64,000 nucleotides of DNA, from NCBI RefSeq assembly GCF_001436755.1, contig NZ_AYZD01000011.1, positions 232,861 to 296,860 of the forward strand, read 5' to 3'. The position numbers and the translations under genes were made by a program. Below, piece after piece: positions 7,246 to 19,016 of the stretch. The notes beneath the pieces are model-generated. The model worked only from the letters and a program-made list of their open reading frames with translations, ran no database searches and had not been told where the DNA came from. Each line of letters opens with the position of its first letter. Position 1 is the first letter of the stretch. Source of the DNA: Liquorilactobacillus aquaticus DSM 21051. Its GTDB lineage: Bacteria; Bacillota; Bacilli; Lactobacillales; Lactobacillaceae.

Positions 7246-8385
7246 TTATTGCGCTAAAGCCTGCTTAAGATCAGCAATAAGATCGACCGCATTCTCAAGA
7301 CCGACTGATAAACGCAACAGCTTTGGTGTAATACCTAAGCGCAATCTCTCAGCCTCTTCCATGTCGCGATGTGTCTGAATATAAGGAATAGTCAATAGGC
7401 TTTCGACTCCGCCTAGGCTTTCAGCGAATGAGACTACTCTCAGTCTTTTGAACATTTTGTCAATAATATCTTCATCCCGTACATAAAAGCTCACCATTCC
7501 TCCTTTGCCAGGATACATTATCTTTTCAACCTGCGTTTCCCGTTTCAAATATGAAACAACTTTTTGTGCATTAGCTGTGTGTTCACGCATTCTTAAGGGT
7601 AATGTTTTCAAGCTCCGCAATAGCAGCCATGAATCAAAAGAAGCAAGTGTTGCACCCGTTGTCTTATAGTTAAAGGACAGCTTCTCGCTAAGTCCTTGCC
7701 CACGAACAACTACGACCCCACCTAGCAAATCATTATGTCCTGAGAGATATTTAGTCGCACTATGCACGACAATATCTGCTCCTTGAGTAAGCGGTAACTG
7801 ATAAATAGGTGTATAAAAAGTATTATCGACCATTACTAGGATTTTCGGATTAACAGCGTGAACCATGTCTGCAACAGCTGCAATATCAACTTCCTTCATA
7901 GTTGGATTAGAAGGTGTCTCAATCCAAACAGCTCGTGTCTCAGGTCGAAGCAAATCATGTAACTCATCAAGTTTTTTCCCATTCCATTTACTAAAACGAA
8001 TACCATATTGTTCGTCTAATTGGTCAAAATAACGGAAGGTCCCTCCATATAGATCGTCCAGCGTTACAATATGATCACCAGTTTTAAAAAGACTGAATGC
8101 TAGCTGTATCGCTGCCATCCCTGAACTTAAAGCAAATGCCTGCGTACCATGTTCTAAAGTAGCCAATGTTTCAGAAAGGACCTTTCGTGTTGGTGTTTCC
8201 AACCGTGAATAAGAATACTGCTTATGTTCATCAAAGTTGCGGATATCGTCCAGATCCTTATGGCGATAGTTTGATGACAAATATATCGGAGTTGAGATTG
8301 ACTCGCGCGAATCTCCGTCATTGCGATTCCCCGCTTGCGCTAAAATGGTTTCAACTGCAAACCGATCCTGGTTTCTTTTATCCAT
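7246..8385 (-). CDS. Cystathionine gamma-synthase/lyase-family PLP enzyme
   Basis: A 379-residue fold-type I PLP enzyme of the Cys/Met metabolism family. Visible features are STPIYLSSNY near the start, YSRLETPT (phosphate cup), ALSSGMAAIQLA, DDLYGGTFRYF, WIETPSNPTMK, DNTF, and the Schiff-base lysine in SATKYLSGHNDLLGG near residue 200. The start ATG 8385 follows GGGGGAC; the longer frame to 8418 has no ribosome site. Members make or cleave cystathionine or release sulfide, and MetB, MccB and MetC cannot be told apart by eye. It contains no cysteine, and the Cys-leader promoter starts right behind it, so both may serve sulfur amino acid supply. Confidence 0.88.
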   Translation of the reverse strand: MDKRNQDRFAVETILAQAGNRNDGDSRESISTPIYLSSNYRHKDLDDIRNFDEHKQYSYSRLETPTRKVLSETLATLEHGTQAFALSSGMAAIQLAFSLFKTGDHIVTLDDLYGGTFRYFDQLDEQYGIRFSKWNGKKLDELHDLLRPETRAVWIETPSNPTMKEVDIAAVADMVHAVNPKILVMVDNTFYTPIYQLPLTQGADIVVHSATKYLSGHNDLLGGVVVVRGQGLSEKLSFNYKTTGATLASFDSWLLLRSLKTLPLRMREHTANAQKVVSYLKRETQVEKIMYPGKGGMVSFYVRDEDIIDKMFKRLRVVSFAESLGGVESLLTIPYIQTHRDMEEAERLRLGITPKLLRLSVGLENAVDLIADLKQALAQ

Positions 8386-8448
8386 ATTTATGTAGTCCCC
8401 CTGAATTTTATTTTGCAAAGATACTCTTTTCCAGTTAATTACCGTACT

Positions 8449-9219
8449 TCATTCCTTTGCTTCATCGTGATAGACAAATTTAATATCTGGAAATTCTTTG
8501 ACAGCATCTTTACCTTGCATAAAAGCTCTTGCTTCTTTGCGGATCTGTGGCAAGTCAATCCCCTGAGCCTTTGCTGCAAAGATGCATCCACAATAACACT
8601 GTCGATAGACATCGTATTCTTTGCACATTTCAACAGAACGCCTATAACCGTTATTTTTTTTAAAGTCACTTGGTAGGTACTTAGTTGTATAAAAGTTTTG
8701 AACATGAATTCCTACACGATTAACGACTTGCGAATTTTTGTGCGGGCTGATTGTCAGCGCACTTCCAAAATAGTCGAACCCAAGCTCAACTGCTTTAGCC
8801 GCAACCAAGTCCAATCGATAATTAAAACAAGCCTCACAACGCTGACCGCCCTCCGGTTCTTTTTCAAGCCCCCTAACAGCTTCAAAATATTTCTGCGGTT
8901 CATATGGAGCTGCGATGAACTGAACATTATTGTCTGTCCGTGTATTAAAGTCAGTAATGAATTTTTGCTGCACATATTCGCGCCGCTTATATTCATCCCG
9001 CGGATGGATGTTAGAATTAGCGTAATAAACTGTAACATCAGCATACTTCGTTAAGTATTCTAGCGTATAGGTACTGCATGGAGCACAACAACTATGCAAT
9101 AGAATCTTAGGCCTGACATTCTGCTGTTGCCAATTCCCTATCATTTTTTGCAAGATTTTATCATAATTGATTTTTTGATTTTGGTTCATTCTATCCAAAA
9201 TCTCATGCAAATCGATCAT
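8449..9219 (-). CDS. queH: Epoxyqueuosine reductase QueH
   Basis: A 256-residue protein of the former DUF208 family. It has the expected cysteine pairs: HSCCAPCS near residue 43, CEACFNYR near 130 and RQCYCGCIF near 205, which bind a 4Fe-4S cluster and an adjacent iron. QueH performs the last step of queuosine synthesis, reducing epoxyqueuosine in tRNA, and replaces QueG. The start at ATG 9219 follows GAGGGTG; an upstream ATG at 9246 lacks a site. It lies 63 bases before the PLP enzyme gene in the same direction. Confidence 0.93.
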   Translation of the reverse strand: MIDLHEILDRMNQNQKINYDKILQKMIGNWQQQNVRPKILLHSCCAPCSTYTLEYLTKYADVTVYYANSNIHPRDEYKRREYVQQKFITDFNTRTDNNVQFIAAPYEPQKYFEAVRGLEKEPEGGQRCEACFNYRLDLVAAKAVELGFDYFGSALTISPHKNSQVVNRVGIHVQNFYTTKYLPSDFKKNNGYRRSVEMCKEYDVYRQCYCGCIFAAKAQGIDLPQIRKEARAFMQGKDAVKEFPDIKFVYHDEAKE

Positions 9220-9335
9220 TTTTTCACCCTCATAGAAATAGACCATATTTTTTTTAGATTAGTATAACATAATCACCTCATCGCTCAAGTTCTTTTCCAA
9301 AATGATATTTCCTCTCGACCCAAGCATCAAAGTTC

Positions 9336-10352
9336 TTATAGGGTAAACAAGAGATCCGCTATTTGTCTTGCATTTAATCCTTGAAAGTAACTATTGATAT
9401 CATTTGCTGCCAATATTTTCATGATTTTGCTTGGCTCAAAGGGCTGACCAACTAAAAGTTTCTCTAAGTTTGTAACATCCCTAGTACCAAAATAGTCACC
9501 CAAAAACCTTATATTCTTTATCTTGCCGTTTTCCACCAAAACACGTGCATCAATTGTTCCACTTGCAAAATGGTACCTCTTTTTAAGAGTAAACCTAGGT
9601 GAGTGTCCGTAGACCCAATCCCAATTACGATAATACTTTTGCTCTAACTTCTTAATTTCTGCTTGATCATCCAGCGTTAAATGATAGGCAGATTTTTCAG
9701 CTGCACTCATAGATTCTGCGCCTAAAATACTTCGAATTATAAAATCTCGAAACTCCTCCGTTGTAATTTTCTTATATTTTTCTGCTAAATACGGGCGTAG
9801 ATTCGTAACTCGGCTGCGGACCGACTTAATGCCCTTTGACTGTATTTTATCCTTCGGAACATTCAAAGCCTTGGCAACTTCGTTCATATCTACATCTAGC
9901 ATCAAAGTCCCATGCGAAAATGTTCTGCCTGCTCTTGTATACATTGCATTACCGGAAAACTTCTTTCCATCTACCACAATGTCATTTCGACCTGTAACCA
10001 CAGCACCCGTAACACCTAGCCTGTGAAGTGCTGTAACAATCGGCGCAACCATTGTTTTAAAATCACCAAAGCGCTGTTTGTCTGCTTTAACGATGAAACT
10101 AAAACTCAAGTTGCCCAAATCATCGTACATTGCACCACCGCCCGACAAACGCCGGGTAACAACGATATTCTTATCTCGACAATACTGCTGGTCGATCTCC
10201 TCTAAAGTATTTTGATTACGTCCAATAATTATGCATGGCTTTTGAATATAAAACAGAACTAATGGCAATTCAATATCTTTTTTAGACATCAAGTATTGCT
10301 CTGTTGCCAGGTTTGTCCTAATATCGAATGTCGGCATCGCTAAATACTTCAT
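9336..10352 (-). CDS. lplA: Lipoate-protein ligase A, second copy
   Basis: A 338-residue ligase with RRLSGGGAMYDDLGN near residue 68, the catalytic-lysine segment DIVVDGKKFSGNA near 123 and a C-terminal accessory domain from about residue 245. It activates free lipoate with ATP and attaches it to the lysine of lipoyl domains such as that of PdhC. By eye it is about three-quarters identical, over the first 190 residues, to the ligase at 11628-12641, so the two are recent paralogues. It follows the SGNH hydrolase gene by 47 bases and is probably cotranscribed with it. Confidence 0.95.
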   Translation of the reverse strand: MKYLAMPTFDIRTNLATEQYLMSKKDIELPLVLFYIQKPCIIIGRNQNTLEEIDQQYCRDKNIVVTRRLSGGGAMYDDLGNLSFSFIVKADKQRFGDFKTMVAPIVTALHRLGVTGAVVTGRNDIVVDGKKFSGNAMYTRAGRTFSHGTLMLDVDMNEVAKALNVPKDKIQSKGIKSVRSRVTNLRPYLAEKYKKITTEEFRDFIIRSILGAESMSAAEKSAYHLTLDDQAEIKKLEQKYYRNWDWVYGHSPRFTLKKRYHFASGTIDARVLVENGKIKNIRFLGDYFGTRDVTNLEKLLVGQPFEPSKIMKILAANDINSYFQGLNARQIADLLFTL

Positions 10353-10399
10353 AATCTCACTTTCTTTCTTGAAATTAATTAATCAATAATTCTCCGCAA

Positions 10400-11527
10400 C
10401 TAATCTCCTGCGCTAATCTTGGCACAAATCGCTGCTGCAATTTTCTGGCCGCCGCGCTTATTTAGATGAAGATGGTCTCCAAAGTCATACTCAGCCTTCA
10501 AACAGTGATTTTCATCTTCTACTATCCGACTGCAATCTATTGTTTCTGGTAGAAGATACAACTGCTGATTGATTTTGAACCGTTTTTCTACCGCTTGAAT
10601 ATATCTGCTTGTATGTGGAACCGTACCGTGGCCTAAGCTAAACGGTAAAATAGTTCCTAAAATAAATCGGCTATTACGTTCAACTAATGTTCTTCTTAGT
10701 TGTAAGATTCCTTGTAAAAAAGTTTCGACTGTAACAGTTTGCCCTGCCGCTTCCTTACTCAGTAACGGCATAAGTAAGTCGTTCGAACCGATAAATGCGA
10801 TTGTCCATATCGGGTTTATTTTTTGCGCTTCAGTTGAGGCCCTCTTTAGCAAACTTAGTCCGAAGGTTTGATAAAGCTGTTCATCATCAGGTGCGTCATA
10901 CAAGAGCCTTCCGCCTGATATTCCAGTATTCACGACAACTACTTCCTCGGGATAAGCACGATACATTACCTCAGCTACACTAGCTGAAATTTGCCCCATC
11001 TCAACCAGTGAATCACCTGTCATATTTATAATCCCAGGCATATTATCGGTTAGAATATTAATTTCATTTAAACAGAACCATCCCCTGCGTGCAGTCATTG
11101 AACGTTGCAGGTGCGGTAGCCCTTTATAGTTGCGCACAAAAGCTGCATTAGTCATTGTTGTATCATATGTGCAGCAAAAATCAGAATATGTTTGTTTAAC
11201 ACAACTGCTGAGTTTCACATAAAGTTTCATACCAGCACTTACTTTCAACCAAACTGGATCGCTCATGATAATCGTTCCCTGCACAATTTCTGCCCTAGCT
11301 ACACCGTTAAAAGTTGCTGTTTGTTTCACGTGAAACTTTTCATCCAAAGAAACCTCTACTTTTTGAAAAACAAGTTTTGTCTTCCCATATAAATTAGATA
11401 AGTTCAGGCGAACAGCTTTTCCACTGAGATTAATTACAGCTTGAATAACCTCCGTTAGTTCTGGAAATGTAAAAGGTAATGTTCGATAATTATCACAACT
11501 GTGATACCATCCTAGTTTCCATTCCAC
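10400..11527 (-). CDS. SGNH/GDSL-type hydrolase
   Basis: A 375-residue protein with a beta-rich N-terminal domain (about residues 1-160) and a C-terminal SGNH hydrolase domain. The blocks are TGDSLVE (nucleophile Ser), the Gly of GISGG, IGSNDLL (Asn) and DHLHLN (catalytic Asp and His). There is no signal peptide, so it is probably cytoplasmic. I placed the start at GTG 11527 behind GGAAGGAAG; the open frame to 11611 runs back through a terminator hairpin. Its position between two lipoate ligase genes is unusual and suggests, but does not show, a link to acyl or lipoyl chemistry. Substrate unknown. Confidence 0.8.
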   Translation of the reverse strand: MEWKLGWYHSCDNYRTLPFTFPELTEVIQAVINLSGKAVRLNLSNLYGKTKLVFQKVEVSLDEKFHVKQTATFNGVARAEIVQGTIIMSDPVWLKVSAGMKLYVKLSSCVKQTYSDFCCTYDTTMTNAAFVRNYKGLPHLQRSMTARRGWFCLNEINILTDNMPGIINMTGDSLVEMGQISASVAEVMYRAYPEEVVVVNTGISGGRLLYDAPDDEQLYQTFGLSLLKRASTEAQKINPIWTIAFIGSNDLLMPLLSKEAAGQTVTVETFLQGILQLRRTLVERNSRFILGTILPFSLGHGTVPHTSRYIQAVEKRFKINQQLYLLPETIDCSRIVEDENHCLKAEYDFGDHLHLNKRGGQKIAAAICAKISAGD

Positions 11528-11564
11528 TTTGATCACTTCCTTCCAAGTTATGTTCCTTCTTGCG

Positions 11565-11604
11565 AAAATAAAAAGGCCGGAATTATACTTATCTCCAGCC
11601 CTTT
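11565..11604 (-). terminator. Intrinsic terminator after the first lplA
   Basis: On the minus strand an 11-pair stem (AAGGGCTGGAG with TTCCGGCCTTT, some G-U) is followed by TTTTTATTTT. It separates the pdh-lplA operon from the SGNH hydrolase. There is hardly room for a promoter before that gene, so it may depend on readthrough. Confidence 0.75.
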
Positions 11605-11627
11605 GTAGCATTTTGTTAATGATATTA

Positions 11628-12641
11628 TCAAACCGTTAACAGTTCGATAACATCATCTCTAGGAATACCTTGAAAATATTGATTGAGATCAGTATCCTCC
11701 AATGCTTTTTCTATTTCGTCTTTTTCAAACATACACCCTGTTAATATTTCCTTCAGTTCTGAGACCAGATGAGTCCCAAAAAAATCACCGAAGAATGTAA
11801 TGCTCTTTATCTTACCTTTTTCAACTAAAACACGAGCATCAATTGTTCCGTTTGTGAAATGTTTTCTTTTTTTAACAGTGAATTCTGGTGACTGACCATA
11901 GACCCAATCCCAATTACTGTAGAATTTTTCTTCAAGCTCAGCAATCTTTTTTTCATCATCTTCAGTTAATTTATATTCATACTGCCCAATTTGACTAACG
12001 TCATCAACACCTAAAACGTTTTTTATTAGTAAATCACGGAATTCCTCCGTAGTGATATTTTTATATTTTGGTGACAAATACGGGCGTAAATTCGTCACCC
12101 GACTGCGGACAGATTTAATACCTTTTGACTTTATTTTGTCTAATGGAACATTCAATGTTTTAGTGACTTCATCTGTATCTACATCCAACATCAGTGTGCC
12201 ATGCGAAAATGTCTTTCCTCCACGGGTATACATCGCGTTTCCAGAAAATTTCTTCCCATCTACCACAATATCATTGCGCCCTGTAACTTCAGCACCGGTG
12301 ACGCCCATCTCATGAAGCGCATCGACGATCGGCGCAACCATTGTTTTGAAATCACCAAACTGCTGACTGTCTGCATCAACGATAAAACTAAAACAGAGGT
12401 TGCCCAAATCCTGATACATTGCGCCACCGCCCGACAAGCGTCGTGTGACCGTAACACCATTTTCCCGGCAATACTTTTGATTAACCTCTTCCAGTGTATT
12501 CTGATTACGTCCTACAATAACACATGGTTTTTCAATATAGAATAGCAATAATGGTAATTTTAACTTGTTATTATTCATCAAATACTGCTCAGTTGCCAAG
12601 TTTCTCCTAATATCAAATGTCGGCATCGCTACATACTGCAT
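11628..12641 (-). CDS. lplA: Lipoate-protein ligase A, pdh-linked copy
   Basis: A 337-residue ligase with RRLSGGGAMYQDLGN near residue 68 and DIVVDGKKFSGNA near 123, plus the C-terminal accessory domain. It attaches scavenged lipoate to lipoyl domains. It starts 17 bases after the E3 gene behind AAGGAAGTG, so it is the fifth cistron of the pdh operon and directly supplies the cofactor for PdhC. No lipoate synthesis genes are visible, as expected for a lipoate-scavenging lactic acid bacterium. Confidence 0.95.
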   Translation of the reverse strand: MQYVAMPTFDIRRNLATEQYLMNNNKLKLPLLLFYIEKPCVIVGRNQNTLEEVNQKYCRENGVTVTRRLSGGGAMYQDLGNLCFSFIVDADSQQFGDFKTMVAPIVDALHEMGVTGAEVTGRNDIVVDGKKFSGNAMYTRGGKTFSHGTLMLDVDTDEVTKTLNVPLDKIKSKGIKSVRSRVTNLRPYLSPKYKNITTEEFRDLLIKNVLGVDDVSQIGQYEYKLTEDDEKKIAELEEKFYSNWDWVYGQSPEFTVKKRKHFTNGTIDARVLVEKGKIKSITFFGDFFGTHLVSELKEILTGCMFEKDEIEKALEDTDLNQYFQGIPRDDVIELLTV

Positions 12642-12658
12642 ATACGTACACTTCCTTG

Positions 12659-14065
12659 TCAGATATTAATTGGTAAGCCCAAGCCTAGATCAGCTACATC
12701 CATAATAGCCTCGCTGACACTTGGGTGGGGATGAATCGTCAGAGCAATATCTTCTATTGTTGCACCACTTTCAATCGCCAAGGTCAGCTCCGTAATCATA
12801 TCGCTGGCATTGGGACCGACAATTTGTGCGCCAACAATAGCCTGGCTTTTTTTCTCAAAAACAACCCGCACAAAGCCATCGGTGTTATTCATCGAAATAG
12901 CACGTCCATTTGCTGCAAAGGGAAACTGTGCCTTTTTAACATCCAATCCTTGTTCCTTTGCTTCTTTAACAGTCAGACCGGTTGTCGCGATCTCGCTATC
13001 TGTATAACAGACAGCTGGCATTGCATGATAATCAACTGTTCCCTTCGAACCAGAAATAGCCTCCGCAGCTATTTTGCCCTCATAACTGGCTTTATGTGCA
13101 AGTGCAGCTCCTGCAACAACGTCGCCAACCGCATAAATATTAGAAATGTTCGTTCTCCCCTGAGCATCTACATCGATCAAACCGCGCTCATCTATCTTTA
13201 CGCCTAAATGTTCCAAACCCATGTCAGCTGTGTTAGCACGCCGTCCAACACAAACCACACAATAATCAGCACGCAACTGTTTTTCTTTTCCGTCAACTTC
13301 GAATGTTACAGTTACTCCGTCATTATCCTGTTCTGTGTTTTTTGCCATTGCCTTAGTATAAATGTCTACATGCTGTGAACTGAAGTGATGTTCAACAACC
13401 GCAACAAGATCACGCTCATAGTTTGCCAAGATTCCGTCGGTTCCTTCCAAAATTGAAACATGTGCGCCTAGGTTAGCATAAGCAGATGCCAATTCACAGC
13501 CAATATAGCCGCCGCCAACAACTATCAATTCTTTTGGAACTTCTTCTAATGCTAGTGCTCCCGTTGAATCCAGAACCCGTCCTTTAAATTTAAAATTAGG
13601 AATTTCAATTGGATGACTTCCCGTTGCAACAATCAGGTTATTAAAGGTATATGTTTGCGCACGGTCATTGTTAATAACACGCAGGCTATGTTCATCCTTC
13701 AAAAACGCACTGCCCCATACTACATCTATGTGATGCTTCTTAAACAAACTGGCTACACCGCCAGTCAGTTTATCTACAACTCCTTCTTTCTTCCATCTTT
13801 GCGTCTGCTTAAAATCCAAAGTCGCTGCAGTAACGCGCAAACCCATGTCTTGTGAACTCATTGCCGCTTGATAATGATGTGCTGCTTCAATCAAAGCTTT
13901 AGATGGGATACAGCCGACATTCAAGCAAACACCACCAATGAACTCGCGTTCAATAACCGTCACTTTCTGTCCCTTTTCAGCGGCTCTGATCGCCGCTACA
14001 TAACCACCAGGTCCCGCGCCAACAACAACTGTATCTAGCTCAATCTCAAAATCTCCTACTACCAT
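12659..14065 (-). CDS. pdhD: Dihydrolipoamide dehydrogenase (pyruvate dehydrogenase E3)
   Basis: A 468-residue flavoprotein with the FAD motif VVGAGPGGYVAAIRAAEKG, the redox-active disulfide GGVCLNVGCIPSK near residue 45, an NAD motif VVGGGYIGCELAS near 180, AVGDVV, and the C-terminal HPHPSVSE with the catalytic His-Glu. It reoxidises dihydrolipoyl groups on E2 and makes NADH. It starts seven bases after the E2 stop. Confidence 0.97.
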   Translation of the reverse strand: MVVGDFEIELDTVVVGAGPGGYVAAIRAAEKGQKVTVIEREFIGGVCLNVGCIPSKALIEAAHHYQAAMSSQDMGLRVTAATLDFKQTQRWKKEGVVDKLTGGVASLFKKHHIDVVWGSAFLKDEHSLRVINNDRAQTYTFNNLIVATGSHPIEIPNFKFKGRVLDSTGALALEEVPKELIVVGGGYIGCELASAYANLGAHVSILEGTDGILANYERDLVAVVEHHFSSQHVDIYTKAMAKNTEQDNDGVTVTFEVDGKEKQLRADYCVVCVGRRANTADMGLEHLGVKIDERGLIDVDAQGRTNISNIYAVGDVVAGAALAHKASYEGKIAAEAISGSKGTVDYHAMPAVCYTDSEIATTGLTVKEAKEQGLDVKKAQFPFAANGRAISMNNTDGFVRVVFEKKSQAIVGAQIVGPNASDMITELTLAIESGATIEDIALTIHPHPSVSEAIMDVADLGLGLPINI

Positions 14066-14072
14066 ATTGTCG

Positions 14073-15416
14073 TCATCCTTCCATTAATAAAAGTTCTGGT
14101 TCGCTCAATAATTCATTCAGACGATTGAGCGCCCTCTGAGCAGTCGCCCCATCAATCACACGATGATCGAAAGATAACGATAATTTCATAACATACGCTG
14201 CTTTTACCTCATCATCTGCTATTATAGGTTCTTTCTTGATTCTACCGACTCCTAAGATCGCCACTTCGGGCCAGTTAACAATCGGTGTGAAGAATCCACC
14301 ACCGATTGAACCAATATTCGTTATGGACATGCTGCTATGTTTCATGTCATTTCCGCTCAGCTTGCCTTCTTTAGCTTTCTGAGTATTCTCACTTATCTGG
14401 CGTGCAATCGTAAAGAGACTCTTTTCATCTGCATGTTTAATATTCGGAACAAGCAACCCCCGGTCTGTATCTGTCGCAACACCGATGTTGATATAATTGC
14501 GATAAGCAATTTCTTGTTCCGCCATATCAACTTTAGAATTAAAAATAGGATATTCACGCAAAATAACTGCCAATGCTTTCACGATATAAGCCAAAAATGT
14601 TAAGCGAACATCCCTATTTGCCGCCATTTCTTTATATTTTTTGCGATGTGCCCATAGTTTATCTACCACTACGTCATCAAACACCGTCACATGTGGAATT
14701 TCGCTCTTGCTGCGAACCATTGCCTTAGCAGTTGCTTTGCGAATACCAGACATTTTTTCCCTTGTTTCCGGCCAATCACCCGCAGCTGCTGCTGATACAG
14801 TCTTTTCGGTTTCCTGTTTTGCTGTTTCAGATGTAGCTGCTGTTGGTCCATTTTCAAGAAAAGCATCAACATCCTCACGTGTAACATGTCCATGTTTGCC
14901 AGTTCCGTTGACCTGCCGTAAGTCGACATCCTGCTGACGGGCATAAAATCTGACAGCCGGCATTGCTAGAACCGGCAAGGTGCGCTCCGGTCTATTCAAG
15001 GTCGTTTCTTCTTTAGAGTCTTCTTCATGCTTGGGCGCTGTTTCCTCGACATCCGCTTCTTTCGCTCGTTCCGGTGCAGTCGTAGAAGCTGGCGCAGCCG
15101 GTGTCTGTTCAGTAGATTCCGGAGCTGGTTCCTTTGGTTCAGAATCCTCTGCTTGCGCTCCAGTGGGAAGATCCCCCTCTATTTCAAACTCCACCAGCCC
15201 TTGCCCTACCTCTGCCGTTTCGCCTTCCTCGACTAAGATTTTTTTAATCGTTCCCGAAACTGGCGAAGGGATCTCTTCAACTGATTTATCATTTTCGATT
15301 TCCAATAAATCATCATCTTCTTTTAAGACATCGCCTGGTTTAACATACCATTGAGCAACGGTCCCTTCAGAAATTCCTTCACCAATGTCAGGCAACTTGA
15401 ATTGGTATACGCTCAT
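14073..15416 (-). CDS. pdhC: Pyruvate dehydrogenase E2, dihydrolipoyl acetyltransferase
   Basis: A 447-residue protein with one lipoyl domain at residues 1-80 (lipoyl lysine in [10 protein letters not shown]), a long Ala/Pro/Glu/Thr linker from about 85 to 150, a subunit-binding domain near 150-190 ([19 protein letters not shown]) and a catalytic domain ending with [14 protein letters not shown], which contains the active-site His. It transfers acetyl groups to CoA and forms the core of the complex. A single lipoyl domain is normal for Gram-positive E2. Confidence 0.97.
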   Translation of the reverse strand: MSVYQFKLPDIGEGISEGTVAQWYVKPGDVLKEDDDLLEIENDKSVEEIPSPVSGTIKKILVEEGETAEVGQGLVEFEIEGDLPTGAQAEDSEPKEPAPESTEQTPAAPASTTAPERAKEADVEETAPKHEEDSKEETTLNRPERTLPVLAMPAVRFYARQQDVDLRQVNGTGKHGHVTREDVDAFLENGPTAATSETAKQETEKTVSAAAAGDWPETREKMSGIRKATAKAMVRSKSEIPHVTVFDDVVVDKLWAHRKKYKEMAANRDVRLTFLAYIVKALAVILREYPIFNSKVDMAEQEIAYRNYINIGVATDTDRGLLVPNIKHADEKSLFTIARQISENTQKAKEGKLSGNDMKHSSMSITNIGSIGGGFFTPIVNWPEVAILGVGRIKKEPIIADDEVKAAYVMKLSLSFDHRVIDGATAQRALNRLNELLSEPELLLMEG

Positions 15417-15427
15417 TTTTTTGCCTC

Positions 15428-16405
15428 CTAGAAATTTATGTTTTCTTTTACCTTATCAATAATATCCTGTTTGTTTGGCAGCCAAGCGCTCTCGGCTTCA
15501 CTGAAAGGATATGGTGTATTCGGTGCAGCAATTCGACCGATAGGGGCTTCGAGATAGAGAATCCCCTTCTCTGCAATCGACGCAGCAACCTGCGCACCCA
15601 CACCAGCTTGTTTCTGAGCTTCTTGGACTATAACAACCCGTCCAGTTTTTTTGACGGAGGCTAAAATTGTCTCTTCATCTATCGGAGAAACTGTTCGCAA
15701 ATCGACAACCTCAGCTTTTATACCTTGCTTGGCAAGTTTTTGTGCAGCTTTCAAGCTCTCACGAACCATTGCACCATAGGAAATAATGCTTATGTCCGTA
15801 CCTTCCAGTGCAACTTGCGCTTTATCAAGTGGAACTGTATATGCCCCTTCAGGAACTTCTTCTTTGAATGAACGATACAGTTTCATATGTTCTAGAAAAA
15901 CAACCGGGTCATTTGAACGAATCGCGGAAATCAATAATCCTTTTGCGTCATATGGATTGCTTGGAATAACAACACGCAACCCAGGCATTTGTGCCACAAG
16001 TCCTTCTAAACTATCAGCGTGCAATTCCGGAGTGTGCACCCCGCCGCCAAACGGTGCTCGGATCGTAACCGGCATCTTTCGCGTACCACCTAAACGAAAA
16101 TGCATTCGTGAAATATGACCTGCGATTTCATCCATTGCTTCATATACAAAACCAAAAAACTGGATCTCGGGGACGACCCGGAACCCTTGCAGTGCAAGCC
16201 CTGCGGCTAAACCACCGATTCCAGACTCAGCTAGTGGTGTATCAAAAACACGTTCATTTCCATATTTTTCATGCAGTCCTTCTGTCGCACGAAAGACTCC
16301 GCCATTTTTCCCGACGTCTTCACCAAAAACTAAGACCTTTTCATCACGTGCCAGCTCTTCATCCAATGCCTCCGTGATGGCTTTGATCATTGTTTTTTTA
16401 GCCAT
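15428..16405 (-). CDS. pdhB: Pyruvate dehydrogenase E1 beta
   Basis: A 325-residue beta subunit with [16 protein letters not shown] near residue 25, DTPLAESGI, a central transketolase-type pyrimidine domain and a C-terminal domain with VQEAQKQAG near 260. It forms an alpha2beta2 tetramer that decarboxylates pyruvate using thiamine diphosphate. It starts two bases after the E1 alpha stop, with the ribosome site lying inside the alpha gene, so the two are coupled. Confidence 0.97.
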   Translation of the reverse strand: MAKKTMIKAITEALDEELARDEKVLVFGEDVGKNGGVFRATEGLHEKYGNERVFDTPLAESGIGGLAAGLALQGFRVVPEIQFFGFVYEAMDEIAGHISRMHFRLGGTRKMPVTIRAPFGGGVHTPELHADSLEGLVAQMPGLRVVIPSNPYDAKGLLISAIRSNDPVVFLEHMKLYRSFKEEVPEGAYTVPLDKAQVALEGTDISIISYGAMVRESLKAAQKLAKQGIKAEVVDLRTVSPIDEETILASVKKTGRVVIVQEAQKQAGVGAQVAASIAEKGILYLEAPIGRIAAPNTPYPFSEAESAWLPNKQDIIDKVKENINF

Positions 16406-16407
16406 AA

Positions 16408-17870
<1,463 letters not shown>

Positions 17871-18803
17871 TTATTTTTTCTCTCTAACGATATAGTTTGG
17901 ACGATGCTTTGCCTCAAGATAAATATTAGCAATGTATTTGCCGACAATCCCTAGGCAAAATAGCTGCATCCCCCCAACTAAAAGAATAATAGTTACTAAC
18001 GAGGCCCAGCCATCAACGCTTCCACCATACAGCAATTTGCGTATAATGATAAAAAGCATCGCTAACCCTGAACCCATAAATGAGAAAAAACCGACAAACG
18101 ATGCGATCGAAAGCGGAGCATCTGAAAAATTGACTATGCCATCTAAAGAATATTTAAACAGTTTCCAGAATGACCAAGATGTGCTGCCAGCCACCCGGTC
18201 ACGATTCTGATATTCCAAGTATTTTGTCTTAAAACCGACCCAACTGAAAAGACCCTTCGAAAATCGATTATACTCACTCAGCTCAAGGATAGAGTTCACA
18301 ACCTGTCTAGTCATTAACCGATAATCCCGTACCCCGTCAAGTATCGGTGTATTTGAGATTTTATTAATAATTTTATAGAACATGTTGGAAAAAAATGAAC
18401 GGACAGGTGGTTCACCACTGCGGTCTGTTCGCCGTGTTCCTACCACGTCATAACCTTCATCCTCAATTCCAGCAAGCATTTCTGCCAATTGTTCTGGCGG
18501 ATCTTGAAGATCAACATCCATTACCGCAATATAATCGCCTGTTGAATAACTTAATCCCGCGTACAAGGCTGATTCTTTACCAAAGTTCCTGGAAAAAGAT
18601 ACATAATGAACATGTTCAGGATCTTTTTGCTGCAATTCTTTCAATTCTTTTAAGGTATCATCCCTTGAACCATCATCAATAAAAATATATTCAAGTTCAT
18701 TACCTCTGAGTTGTTCTTTGACACCCTCAAGTGCCTTGTAGAAAAGCGGTATTGTTTCTTGTTCGTTGTAACAAGGTACAACGAGTGAAATTAACTTATT
18801 CAT
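17871..18803 (-). CDS. Family 2 glycosyltransferase, GtrB-like membrane enzyme
   Basis: A 310-residue enzyme. The GT-A domain covers residues 1-220, with SLVVPCYNEQETIP, FIDDGSRDDT and the metal-binding VMDVDLQDPPE. Two membrane helices follow, at about 228-255 and 265-290. Relatives (GtrB, YkcC, YfdH) move glucose or a similar sugar onto undecaprenyl phosphate for wall polymer or lipoteichoic acid decoration. It stands alone with its own terminator and no flippase or GT-C gene beside it. Confidence 0.9.
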   Translation of the reverse strand: MNKLISLVVPCYNEQETIPLFYKALEGVKEQLRGNELEYIFIDDGSRDDTLKELKELQQKDPEHVHYVSFSRNFGKESALYAGLSYSTGDYIAVMDVDLQDPPEQLAEMLAGIEDEGYDVVGTRRTDRSGEPPVRSFFSNMFYKIINKISNTPILDGVRDYRLMTRQVVNSILELSEYNRFSKGLFSWVGFKTKYLEYQNRDRVAGSTSWSFWKLFKYSLDGIVNFSDAPLSIASFVGFFSFMGSGLAMLFIIIRKLLYGGSVDGWASLVTIILLVGGMQLFCLGIVGKYIANIYLEAKHRPNYIVREKK

Positions 18804-19016
18804 TAATTAGTATCCCCTCATCGACTCAAATCTGATAATTTAATATAACATAAAATTTATCTGCTCAGTCTCATTTTTACTTCCACTGATTACTATGCTG
18901 ATTATACAGCCTTTCGCAATGATTATTAACCCTAACCGGTTCTTTTATTTTTCAATCACAAATTTCTTCAAAAAAGGTATAATAACCTTATACTAACTCG
19001 GATAGGAAGATGTCAA

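Noticed and set aside
9278..9345. Coding-like tail downstream of and overlapping lplA (minus strand, another frame)
   Set aside because: About 20 residues in protein-like composition ending at TGA 9278-9280, but no start, no family match and too short to support a gene or pseudogene.
12725..13207. 160-codon plus-strand ORF inside pdhD
   Set aside because: It is the antisense shadow of a conserved gene, has no ribosome site and an implausible Cys/Asn-rich composition.
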